This document shows positions 6,002 through 11,947 of a DNA stretch of 11,947 nucleotides, in pieces. The position numbers were made by a program, and so were the translations under genes. Position 1 is the stretch's first letter. Each line of letters opens with the position of its first letter. The notes under the pieces are model-generated. The model was not told the DNA's origin. It searched no databases and saw nothing but the letters and a program-made list of their open reading frames with translations. The stretch covers positions 1-11,947 of the forward strand of contig JAPXSY010000081.1 in assembly GCA_033812795.1 (NCBI GenBank), written 5' to 3'. The stretch is from JAPXSY01 sp033812795 (GTDB lineage Bacteria; Verrucomicrobiota; Kiritimatiellia; RFP12; UBA1067).

Positions 6002-7024
6002 TTATTTCTTGTCCTTGGGCACATAGTTTATGGGCTTAAAAGTCCCTAGACCGGTCCAAAGCATTAGTGCATATGCCTCCATGGGCTTTCCGTCTTTTGT
6101 TTGCGCACTCGTGTGAAAGGCCATTGGAGTCCTAATGTCAAAGTTTAAATTAAATTCCTTTTTAATAGCTTCATAGCCTTCTGGAAAGTTTAACTCGGAC
6201 AAATAGCCCCATATCAAAAGTGAACTATAATAGAAATGCCGATCCTCTTCGGGTCGAGATTTATAGAAAAACAACATCTCGTTTGCGAGCTTGAATTGAT
6301 CAAGGTGCATCAGCAACGCTGTTTTGATTGCATCAAAATAGGGTTCTCTGGGTTCTTTTCGAAGGGCAATCGCAGATTCAATTTGCTGCAATGCAAGTTT
6401 GTAATTGCCTTTGGACATTGACCCTTCTGCTGCGAAAGCAAACATTAATGCTGTACTGACGGGGATGTTAAAGCGGGTCATTCTAAAAAGGGCTCCCTCG
6501 TCTTGAAGTTTCGATTCCTCATACACTGCCAAATAGTTTGTAGCGCATACATAGGCCTCTTCAAACCGTTGACTGTTGTAAGCGTTACATGCATTTGTAA
6601 AAGGCTCTTTAAGCTTCTCTGGTTCACCCAAGACAGCCCCGCCGATTTTGATACTGCCGTCAGGCACCAACTTGATTTGATCGGTCTTCGCGTTAATTTC
6701 TTCAAGATTCTTTTGAACGGAAAGCAATGCGTCTGCGAGCTTCCGCATGGCTTCTGTGTCCATTGATCCATATCGCTGGTATGCGACGGTCTTGAACGGT
6801 ATTAACTCGTTCTGGAGTTCTGACGCTTGAGTACGAGAATGTTCGAGATCTTTCTCAAGACAGGCTATGCGTTCTTTCAACCTCTCATTTTCTCTTGCCG
6901 TTTTAGAACACGATGGAATAATACTGATCACGGCAATGAGAATACCAGCTATCGCACCGATGAGAGCACTCATAACGGTTTTGCTATTTAGATTTTTTAC
7001 GATAAACACTTTAACTGATTTCAT
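6002..7024 (-). CDS. Membrane-anchored coiled-coil protein with TPR-like repeats, unknown function
   Basis: A 340-residue protein I do not recognise. Residues 17-38 (VMSALIGAIAGILIAVISII) form one membrane helix or signal anchor, after a basic N-terminus. A cysteine follows in IIPSC, a poor lipobox. Residues 42-75 (ENERLKERIACLEKDLEHSR...) have coiled-coil heptads. Residues about 140-260 contain paired helices of TPR type (AYNSQRFEEAYVCATNYLAVYEE; GNYKLALQQIESAIALRKE). The C-terminal 80 residues are unassigned. The soluble part could face either side of the membrane. The gene is clearly more AT-rich than the hsd genes around it, which suggests separate acquisition. It starts 7 nt after the hsdS stop and ends 21 nt before hsdR, so co-transcription is likely. 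Confidence 0.85.
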   Translation of the reverse strand: MKSVKVFIVKNLNSKTVMSALIGAIAGILIAVISIIPSCSKTARENERLKERIACLEKDLEHSRTQASELQNELIPFKTVAYQRYGSMDTEAMRKLADALLSVQKNLEEINAKTDQIKLVPDGSIKIGGAVLGEPEKLKEPFTNACNAYNSQRFEEAYVCATNYLAVYEESKLQDEGALFRMTRFNIPVSTALMFAFAAEGSMSKGNYKLALQQIESAIALRKEPREPYFDAIKTALLMHLDQFKLANEMLFFYKSRPEEDRHFYYSSLLIWGYLSELNFPEGYEAIKKEFNLNFDIRTPMAFHTSAQTKDGKPMEAYALMLWTGLGTFKPINYVPKDKK

Positions 7025-7031
7025 ACATTAC

Positions 7032-8294
7032 CTACACTGATCCGTTCGTTTCATTCAGTAAGCTCGGCAACAGCGTGTCGCGCAGGGTGGCGAGGGTGCG
7101 GGTTTGGTGGATGTTTGCGTGGATGTGGTTGAGCATCGGTTGGATGATGCGTGTAAAAGCAGTAGCAATAGAGCGCGGCGGCAATACGACTTTGAAGGAA
7201 CTGATGTCGTTCCAACTCGTTCGTGGCATTTTAGTTCCGGTTGAGGCGAGGTCGGTAAATTGGATCAATTCATCACTACTCGTATGGCAAAGAACGAGCC
7301 CCAACCATTCTAGGCTTTTCGGCGAAAGCACAAGGATGTCGGTCGAACACACTCCATTCACGGGGGCGACTCCAACTTTGTGAAAGTATGGACGCAATTT
7401 TCCGAATAGGATTTCGCCTTTGCGGAAAGACAACTTACCGCTAGCCACGTTGGCACTTTCATTCCATTCGCTGAGTGCAATACTGCGGCGCGGCATGTGT
7501 TCCAAGGCAATGTAGGGCGTTTGGGGTTCTATTTCATTCGGCTTAACACCTCGTCTAGGATTCAAACAGATGTCACCGAGCGTACCAGTGGCCCACCCCT
7601 TCGGAATCGGCCCCAGCGGCGACTCTTGAAACTCGGAAGGGAAGAGCGCGGCGGTTTCTGCGTCCATGCCCTCGGGCTTGCGTCCGTCGATCTTGGCGCG
7701 GACGGGGTCGAAGTCCACGAACCAGGACTTGAACAGCGCCCACACCATCGCTTCCAACGTTGCGTTCATGCGCTGGCTCAACTCGATCTTGTCGTCCAGC
7801 GTGCCGAGGATGTGGGCGATGCGCTTCTGCTCGGGGAGGGGAGGAAGAGGCAACTTGAAATTCGGTATGTCTGCACACTTCAAACTGTCAAAGATAGCCC
7901 CTACGTTGAGGAAGGTGTTGATCTGCTCCCACCAATCCGGGCCTCTCACGAGCCAACGCAGGAACGGGGGAAAGACCTTGGTACCGTCAGCGCGAAGTAA
8001 GACAAGATTCTGACCGAGAGCACATTCTAGATCAGCAGGAACATAGGCGGTTTCACCCGGGTTGCAACGGCGGGATAAAATCACGTCGTGGTGTTTTGGT
8101 TTAGCCTTTCGTGTCCATTCCGCATAGTGAGCGGGTGATATGCGGCGAACATCAGAGAGGTCGAGGCGGCCTCCCTTGAGTTGTGGAATGGCGATGTATG
8201 GATAGCCGTTATCTGAAGCAGGAGGTGTGCGATGGTCACAGTCGATCAATGTGATCCCTGCATCCTTAAGGCTGACCCGTTTCCACTCACCCAT
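7032..8294 (-). CDS. hsdS: Type I restriction enzyme, specificity subunit S
   Basis: A 420-residue HsdS that recognises the bipartite DNA target for both methylation and restriction. Two target-recognition domains are visible: about 1-148, and about 225-367 beginning ESPLGPIPKGWATGTLGDIC. The first is followed by the central conserved helix region (PLPPLPEQKRIAHILGTLDDKIELSQRMNATLEAM, about 149-183), and the second by the distal conserved region (VVLPPRSIATAF... to the end). Both halves are full length, so this is not a half-S protein. I chose ATG 8294 over the upstream ATG at 8321. AAGGAGG lies 5 nt before it, and the protein then starts MGEWKRVSL as usual for HsdS. It overlaps the stop of rhuM-fic by 8 nt. 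Confidence 0.95.
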   Translation of the reverse strand: MGEWKRVSLKDAGITLIDCDHRTPPASDNGYPYIAIPQLKGGRLDLSDVRRISPAHYAEWTRKAKPKHHDVILSRRCNPGETAYVPADLECALGQNLVLLRADGTKVFPPFLRWLVRGPDWWEQINTFLNVGAIFDSLKCADIPNFKLPLPPLPEQKRIAHILGTLDDKIELSQRMNATLEAMVWALFKSWFVDFDPVRAKIDGRKPEGMDAETAALFPSEFQESPLGPIPKGWATGTLGDICLNPRRGVKPNEIEPQTPYIALEHMPRRSIALSEWNESANVASGKLSFRKGEILFGKLRPYFHKVGVAPVNGVCSTDILVLSPKSLEWLGLVLCHTSSDELIQFTDLASTGTKMPRTSWNDISSFKVVLPPRSIATAFTRIIQPMLNHIHANIHQTRTLATLRDTLLPSLLNETNGSV

Positions 8295-9312
8295 GCCCGC
8301 CTCCTTGACCATCCTCCGCAAGGAAGGTCATGACGAGGTTGAGCATGGTTTCGCGCTCGGCGGGCTTGGACTCGGCGATAAGGATGGTGAGCGCGACCAG
8401 CGTGTGGTCGGCGAGGCGCTTGTGTCCGTCTTCGGTCAGCAGCGCCCCGTTCTTGTTGAGGAAGTGCAGGAAGAGCGCGGCACCGATGCGTTTGTTGCCG
8501 TCGGCGAAGGAGTGGTTCTTGACGATGAAGTAGAGCAGGTTCGCGGCTTTTTCTTCGATACTGGGGTAGACCTCCTTGCCATCGAAGGTCTGATAGATCG
8601 CGCCGAGGCTGCCTTTGAAGGACTCGTCCCTCTCACGGCCGAACAGCTCGGACTCGCTTCCGAAGCGCATCGCGTCGATGAGGCGGCGGCACTCGTCGTA
8701 GGTCAGGCGCGACCGGGCCTTGCGTCCCTTGGGCTTGCCGATACGCTGGTGGTCGTAGTCATCCAGCAGGTCTAGCGCGGCAGTGTAGCGCTCGACCACG
8801 TCCAGCACCTGCGCGGCGTCGAGTTGCTTCTCGGCGCGCTTCAGGATTGTGACGACCTGACCGAGAACCTTCAGCCGCTGGCGGTTGAGGGCATAGCCTT
8901 TGAGCATGTAATCGCGCAGGACACCGGTGGCCCAGATGCGGAACTGCGTGGCGCGACGGGAGTTGACGCGGTAACCGACGGCGATAATGGCATCCAGATT
9001 GTAGTAGCGAGTGGCGTAGGCGCGAGAACCGCCCTGCCCCATGTGTTCCAAAATGGAACATGTGCTTTCCTCGTCCAGCTCTCCTGTCTTGAAAATGTTG
9101 GCGAGGTGCTTGGTGATAGCCGGACGCTTGACTTCGAAAACCTGCGCCATCTGCTCCTGCGTCAGCCACACAGACTCCCGCTCCACGGTGGCGGAAACCG
9201 AGACCGCGCCGTCTTTGGAAGTAAAGAGCACGAGGGGATGTTCGTCTGCCTTCCCTTCGGCGTTGGGCGTTCGACGTTCTGCGTTCTGCGTTCTTCCGGT
9301 CTTACCCGCCAT
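8287..9312 (-). CDS. RhuM-Fic fusion protein of the RM operon
   Basis: A 341-residue protein with two recognisable parts. Residues about 25-145 match the RhuM ('virulence protein RhuM') domain: SVWLTQEQMAQVFEVKRPAITKHL, then YYNLDAIIAVGYRVNSRRATQFRIWAT. Residues about 180-330 form a Fic/Doc domain with the motif HSFADGNKR at 267-275 (H267 expected catalytic). Fic domains transfer AMP or phosphate to proteins. The K in GNKR is shared with Doc, so which reaction is done is open. No inhibitory [S/T]xxxE[G/N] motif was found. Proteins of this build are known between hsdM and hsdS in type I loci; their role there is unsettled. The start overlaps hsdM by 11 nt, with AAGGAG 7 nt upstream. Residues 7-19 are encoded by a dispersed repeat. 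Confidence 0.92.
   Translation of the reverse strand: MAGKTGRTQNAERRTPNAEGKADEHPLVLFTSKDGAVSVSATVERESVWLTQEQMAQVFEVKRPAITKHLANIFKTGELDEESTCSILEHMGQGGSRAYATRYYNLDAIIAVGYRVNSRRATQFRIWATGVLRDYMLKGYALNRQRLKVLGQVVTILKRAEKQLDAAQVLDVVERYTAALDLLDDYDHQRIGKPKGRKARSRLTYDECRRLIDAMRFGSESELFGRERDESFKGSLGAIYQTFDGKEVYPSIEEKAANLLYFIVKNHSFADGNKRIGAALFLHFLNKNGALLTEDGHKRLADHTLVALTILIAESKPAERETMLNLVMTFLAEDGQGGGHG
9255..9286 (+). repeat. 32-bp dispersed repeat inside the 5' end of rhuM-fic
   Basis: Starts CTTCGGCGTTGGGCG and ends GACGTTCTGCGTTC. It is identical over 32 bp to 11030-11061. Read on the minus strand it encodes NAERRTPNAE, and an extra TGCGTTC unit follows at 9287-9293. The other copy is intergenic. 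Confidence 0.85.
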
Positions 9313-10897
9313 ACCCCAGCTCCTTCAGGTTGGCCTTGATGGTTTTCCCCAGCTTTGCGGATTCGGCAAACTGCTGGTTCAACTCAGCGACAAGGCGGGT
9401 CATCTTTTCGGCAAAAGGCTCGCCGTCATCTTCGACCGCCTCGGCTCCGACGTATCGGCCGGGTGTGAGGACGTAGCCGTGGTTTGCGATCTCCTCGGTG
9501 GTGGCGGATTTGCAGAAACCCGGTATGTCGGCGTAGGTGCCGCTACCTTTGTCGCCGCGCCAGGCGTGGTAGGTGCCGACGATCTTGTCGATGTCGGCTT
9601 CTGTCAGTTCACGGTGGACGCGATCGACGAGCGTGCCGAGTTTGCGGGCGTCGATGAACAGGGTCTCGCCCTTGCGGTTGCGCCGCTGCGGAGCCTTGGC
9701 GGCGGACTTGCCCTGCCCAAGGGCGCGGCCAGACTTGTTGCGCGTGAGAAACCACAGGCACACCGGGATCAGTGTGGAGTAGAAGAGCTGACCGGGAAGG
9801 GCCACCATGCAGTCCACGAGGTCGGCTTCGACAATGGCCTTGCGGATCTCGCCTTCCCCGCTCTGGTTGGAGGACATACTGCCGTTGGCCAAGACGAAAC
9901 CGGCTTTGCCGTCGGGCGCGAGGTGGTGGATGAAGTGCTGGACCCAGGCGAAGTTGGCGTTGCCCTTGGGCGGCACACCGTAGCGCCACCGGGGGTCGTC
10001 ATCCTTGCGGAACCACTCTTTGTCGTTGAACGGCGGGTTCGCCAGCACGTAATCGGCACGCAGGTCCGGGTGCAGGTTCCTGCGGAACGTGTCGGCGTGC
10101 TCGCGGCCGAGGTCAGCCTCGAAGCCGCGGATGGCGAGGTTCATGAGCGCCAGCCTTCGGGTGGTGGGGTTGCTCTCCTGGCCGTAGATGCTGATGTCGC
10201 CGATCCTGCCGCCGTGGGCGACGACGAACTTTTCTGACTGCACGAACATGCCGCCGCTGCCGCAACACGGGTCGTAGACGCGGCCTTTGTAAGGGGCGAG
10301 CATTCCCACGAGCGTTCTGACGACGCAGGACGGCGTGTAGAACTGGCCGCCGTTTTTGCCCTCCGCCGACGCGAACTGGGTGAGGAAATACTCGTAGACG
10401 CGGCCCAAGATGTCCTTGGAGCGGTTCTCGCGGTCGCCGAGGCCGATGGTGCCGATCAAGTCAATGAGTTCGCCGAGCCTGTGCTTGTCCAATGCGGGGC
10501 GGGCGTAGTCCTTGGGCAACACGCCCTTGAGGCGGGGGTTGTCGCGCTCGATGGCGGTCATGGCGTCGTCCACGATCCTACCGATGGTCGGCTGCTTGGC
10601 GCTGCCCTGGAGGTACGACCAGCGGGCGGCGGGCGGCACCCAGAACACATTCTCGGCGCGGTACTCGTCGGGATCTTCGGGGTTGGCGCCCTTGTATTCG
10701 CCCTTGCCTTCGGTCAGCTTCTGCCGCATCGCCTCGAAGGCATCGCTGATGTATTTCAGGAAAATCAGGCCCAGGACGACGTGCTTGTACTCAGCGGCGT
10801 CCATGTTGTTGCGCAGCTTGTCGGCGGCGAGCCAGAGCTTGGCCTCAAAGCCGAGGCTGGCGGCCGAATCGGCTGTTTTTGTTTTCATCCGGGGCAT
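9302..10897 (-). CDS. hsdM: Type I RM system, DNA adenine methyltransferase subunit M
   Basis: A 531-residue HsdM, full length, that methylates adenine in the HsdS-defined target using S-adenosylmethionine. The helical N-terminal domain (about 18-150; LWLAADKLRNNMDAAEYKHVVLGLIFLKYISDAF) is followed by GGQFYTP at about 183-189. Then come the SAM-binding motif DPCCGSGG (209-216) and the catalytic NPPF (287-290), typical of gamma-class N6-adenine methylases. It is the first gene of the operon. The start is ATG 10897 or ATG 10888; both lack a clear Shine-Dalgarno sequence. Its last codons contain the ribosome binding site and start of rhuM-fic. Confidence 0.96.
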   Translation of the reverse strand: MPRMKTKTADSAASLGFEAKLWLAADKLRNNMDAAEYKHVVLGLIFLKYISDAFEAMRQKLTEGKGEYKGANPEDPDEYRAENVFWVPPAARWSYLQGSAKQPTIGRIVDDAMTAIERDNPRLKGVLPKDYARPALDKHRLGELIDLIGTIGLGDRENRSKDILGRVYEYFLTQFASAEGKNGGQFYTPSCVVRTLVGMLAPYKGRVYDPCCGSGGMFVQSEKFVVAHGGRIGDISIYGQESNPTTRRLALMNLAIRGFEADLGREHADTFRRNLHPDLRADYVLANPPFNDKEWFRKDDDPRWRYGVPPKGNANFAWVQHFIHHLAPDGKAGFVLANGSMSSNQSGEGEIRKAIVEADLVDCMVALPGQLFYSTLIPVCLWFLTRNKSGRALGQGKSAAKAPQRRNRKGETLFIDARKLGTLVDRVHRELTEADIDKIVGTYHAWRGDKGSGTYADIPGFCKSATTEEIANHGYVLTPGRYVGAEAVEDDGEPFAEKMTRLVAELNQQFAESAKLGKTIKANLKELGYGG

Positions 10898-10921
10898 TTC
10901 GTATCCGTGGTTCGCGAATTT

Positions 10922-10941
10922 ATTGTAACCTTATGTTTACA
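10922..10941 (-). promoter_or_regulatory. Candidate -10 box and operator-like palindrome upstream of hsdM
   Basis: On the minus strand TACAAT (10927-10922) resembles a -10 box about 25 nt upstream of the hsdM ATG; no good -35 match was found at 17 nt. It overlaps an imperfect 18-bp palindrome, TGTAACCTTATGTTTACA (10924-10941), with TGTAA/TTACA arms. That arrangement would suit a repressor site. The short AT-rich patch stands out in GC-rich surroundings. Confidence 0.35.
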
Positions 10942-10980
10942 GCGTACCACCGCAGGGGGGCGGATGCCAGCGTAATTTCC

Positions 10981-11021
10981 GCGCTATGCGCGGAGTTAGC
11001 AGTTAGGATTGAGGATTTAGG
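10981..11021 (+). repeat. Dispersed repeat, copy C (partial)
   Basis: About 41 bp ending CAGTTAGGATTGAGG + ATTTAGG. It matches the second half of copies A and B, and shares the ATTTAGG extension with copy A only. Confidence 0.75.
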
Positions 11022-11029
11022 AATTTTTG

Positions 11030-11061
11030 CTTCGGCGTTGGGCGTTCGACGTTCTGCGTTC
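11030..11061 (+). repeat. 32-bp dispersed repeat, intergenic copy
   Basis: Identical to 9255-9286 inside rhuM-fic. It lies 8 bp after repeat copy C and 4 bp before the double-hairpin repeat. Confidence 0.85.
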
Positions 11062-11065
11062 AGGT

Positions 11066-11118
11066 GTGGCACGGGCATCTTGCCCGTGTTTCATGGGCGG
11101 GACGCCCATGCCACGAGG
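11066..11118 (+). repeat. 53-bp structured repeat (double hairpin), right copy
   Basis: The better-paired copy. The outer stem is GTGGC/GCCAC; the hairpins are ACGGGCA-TCT-TGCCCGT and ATGGGCG-GGA-CGCCCAT, joined by GTTTC. All 34 stem positions are Watson-Crick paired. The three differences from the left copy (1441-1493) keep pairing on the plus strand or fall in the linker. Confidence 0.8.
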
Positions 11119-11277
11119 CGTTTTGCAAGCGCCGCCTGAGACACGCATGGTTTTCCGTTATTGATCGGTAGCGCTCGGTTGCGGTCGAGTATGTGCAAGC
11201 GATGCTTGTCGCCCCCTCAAAACCTTTGCGTCTCTGCGCCTTTGCGTTAAACAATCGATCCCGATAGCGATCCCGAT
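11119..11277. other. Gene-free stretch with further common microrepeats
   Basis: No gene. From 11219 to 11251 it holds the TTTGCGTCTCTGCGCC-type repeat, whose minus-strand translation (NAKAQRRK) is a familiar spurious peptide in many genomes. From 11257 a tandem hexamer GATCCC (four units, one reading GATAGC) runs into the 39-bp direct repeat. Nothing further is apparent between 11119 and 11218. Confidence 0.6.
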
Positions 11278-11316
11278 CCCGATTTGGATAAAACCTTGAA
11301 ACCATGAAACCAAAGA
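11278..11316 (+). repeat. 39-bp direct repeat, right copy
   Basis: Identical to 1353-1391. Its first bases extend the preceding GATCCC tandem hexamers. A TGA inside it (11305-11307) closes the reading frame of the downstream AbiEi-like fragment, so the repeat marks that gene's broken 5' end. Confidence 0.85.
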
Positions 11317-11319
11317 GAG

Positions 11320-11751
11320 TTGAACTGTGCGCCGCCTGACAAACCGGTATTGATGTTGGCAATGGCGCGTGAAGCGGTCTATCGGGTCAGCAGCGTGACG
11401 GTAGCGCGTAGCCGGGAGTTCGTAACCCCGCTGGGGGTGTTCAGTTTCCAGCGTGTTCCGGCGCTGGTGCCGCGCGCGGGCGTCGAGGCCGTGGAGGTTG
11501 CCCGAAACGCCTGGGTGTTCATTGCGTCACCCTTGCGTGCCATCGCCGACCTGATCTATCTCAACAAGCCCGTCACTTGGAAAAGGAACGGCATGGGCTA
11601 CCTGACCGAATCGCTGCGCATTGAGGAGGAGGATCTGCAGACGCTCTCGTTTGAAGCCTTGGATGAGATTCTGGAGAGTCTCCGCAGTCGGCGCGTTTAC
11701 GCCTACCTGCAGGGATTGAAGGGGGCTTGCCTTGCTGGGGCATGCGCTTGA
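11320..11751 (+). pseudogene. AbiEi-like antitoxin, 5'-truncated
   Basis: An open frame of up to 143 codons. VYRVSSVTVARSREFVTPLGVFSFQRVP followed by WVFIASPLRAIADLIYL matches the core of AbiEi-type antitoxins (SxTTxRxRxFETPxGxFxYRH...IASPEKALLDLLYL), from memory. The N-terminal winged-helix domain of about 70-90 residues is missing. Upstream the frame closes within the 39-bp repeat, and the only starts are TTG 11320 and internal ATGs without good Shine-Dalgarno sequences. In AbiE systems AbiEi represses the operon and antagonises the nucleotidyltransferase toxin AbiEii; without the winged helix it could not repress. The EK of SPEKAL reads LR here. Probably non-functional. Confidence 0.55.
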
Positions 11752-11947
11752 CCAACAGGGGCCCTGGGCCGGTCGCCGGGTGAATGTCACGTGGGCGTGG
11801 ATGATCGAAACCCTGCGGGTGGTCATCGGCCAGATCGACTGGTCCGCGGCCCGACAGGATGTCCAACGGTTCCTCCCGCTTCGCGAGCAGGAATCCCTCG
11901 GCTTGTGGGGTTCGGAGTTCTTCCTGTACTATGCGGACATGATGGAA
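11720..11947 (+). CDS. Partial ORF running off the window, possibly AbiEii C-terminus
   Basis: An open frame from 11720 to the window end with no stop. It overlaps the 3' end of the AbiEi-like fragment in another frame. The translation includes LRVVIGQIDWSAARQDVQRFL and LGLWGSEFFLYYADMM, which resembles the extreme C-terminus of AbiEii-type nucleotidyltransferase toxins (iDw..A..DV.pFl..l.lW...fF), from memory. No nucleotidyltransferase motif (GGxxL...) precedes it, so most of such a gene would be missing. Possible starts are TTG 11732 and GTG 11780, neither convincing. It may alternatively be a frameshifted extension of the preceding gene. Confidence 0.35.

Noticed and set aside
7032..8294. 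Phase-variable or half-length hsdS
   Set aside because: Both recognition domains and both conserved regions are present in one intact frame, and no simple-sequence tract or inverted hsdS fragment was seen.
9041..10237. 398-codon plus-strand frame opposite rhuM-fic and hsdM
   Set aside because: Arises from the GC-rich codon pattern of the minus genes; includes repeat-encoded ALGVRRSAFCVL and no conserved motif.
10481..10975. Plus-strand open frame across the start of hsdM
   Set aside because: Antisense shadow of hsdM; the plus translation shows no recognisable domain, whereas the minus frame has the methylase motifs.
10898..11319. tRNA or other RNA gene as an island integration site
   Set aside because: No tRNA-like fold or anticodon arm could be found; the structured parts are accounted for by the dispersed repeats, and no integrase gene is present.
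11060..11362. 100-codon minus-strand ORF
   Set aside because: Composed almost entirely of repeat translations (NAKAQRRK, DRDRDRYRDR, GQPxx-type), not a gene.

Overview
The window carries a complete type I restriction-modification (RM) operon with accessory genes, all on the minus strand. A HicBA toxin-antitoxin pair and an IS256-family insertion sequence lie beyond its 3' end, and what look like remnants of an AbiE-type toxin-antitoxin locus lie at the right edge on the plus strand. It reads as part of a defence island in a fairly GC-rich bacterium. The intergenic DNA is filled with short dispersed repeats whose translations (TQNAERRTPNAE, MGVPPM..GQDARTT, NAKAQRRK) are familiar from spurious ORFs in PVC-superphylum genomes such as Kiritimatiellota, Lentisphaerota and Planctomycetota. 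That assignment is an inference from recalled repeat vocabulary, not from a marker gene.

Layout, left to right. Positions 16-1340 hold an IS256-type element with one intact transposase (minus strand) and recognisable inner inverted repeats. Positions 1341-1860 are gene-free and hold four repeat types. Positions 1875-2317 hold hicB-hicA. Positions 2408-2751 hold two tiny overlapping ORFs that look like the two ends of a larger lost protein. Positions 2801-10897 hold the RM operon, transcribed right to left: hsdM, rhuM-fic, hsdS, an AT-rich gene for a membrane-anchored coiled-coil/TPR-like protein, then hsdR. Positions 10898-11319 are gene-free and again packed with repeats. Positions 11320-11947 hold an AbiEi-like fragment without its N-terminal domain and the start of a further partial ORF that may be the AbiEii C-terminus.

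How the genes work together. HsdM, HsdS and HsdR supply the complete methylase, specificity and restriction/translocase subunits. The RhuM-Fic protein overlaps hsdM by 11 nt and hsdS by 8 nt, with good Shine-Dalgarno sequences inside the upstream genes, so it is made in step with the methylase core. The membrane/TPR-like protein sits 7 nt after hsdS and 21 nt before hsdR, so it is probably co-expressed with them. Its composition differs from its neighbours and its role is unknown.

The whole RM/TA block is bracketed by a perfect 39-bp direct repeat (1353-1391 and 11278-11316). The right copy lies exactly where the AbiEi-like gene loses its 5' part. Repeats have also entered coding sequence: they supply the N-terminus of RhuM-Fic and the stop codon of the 78-residue ORF.
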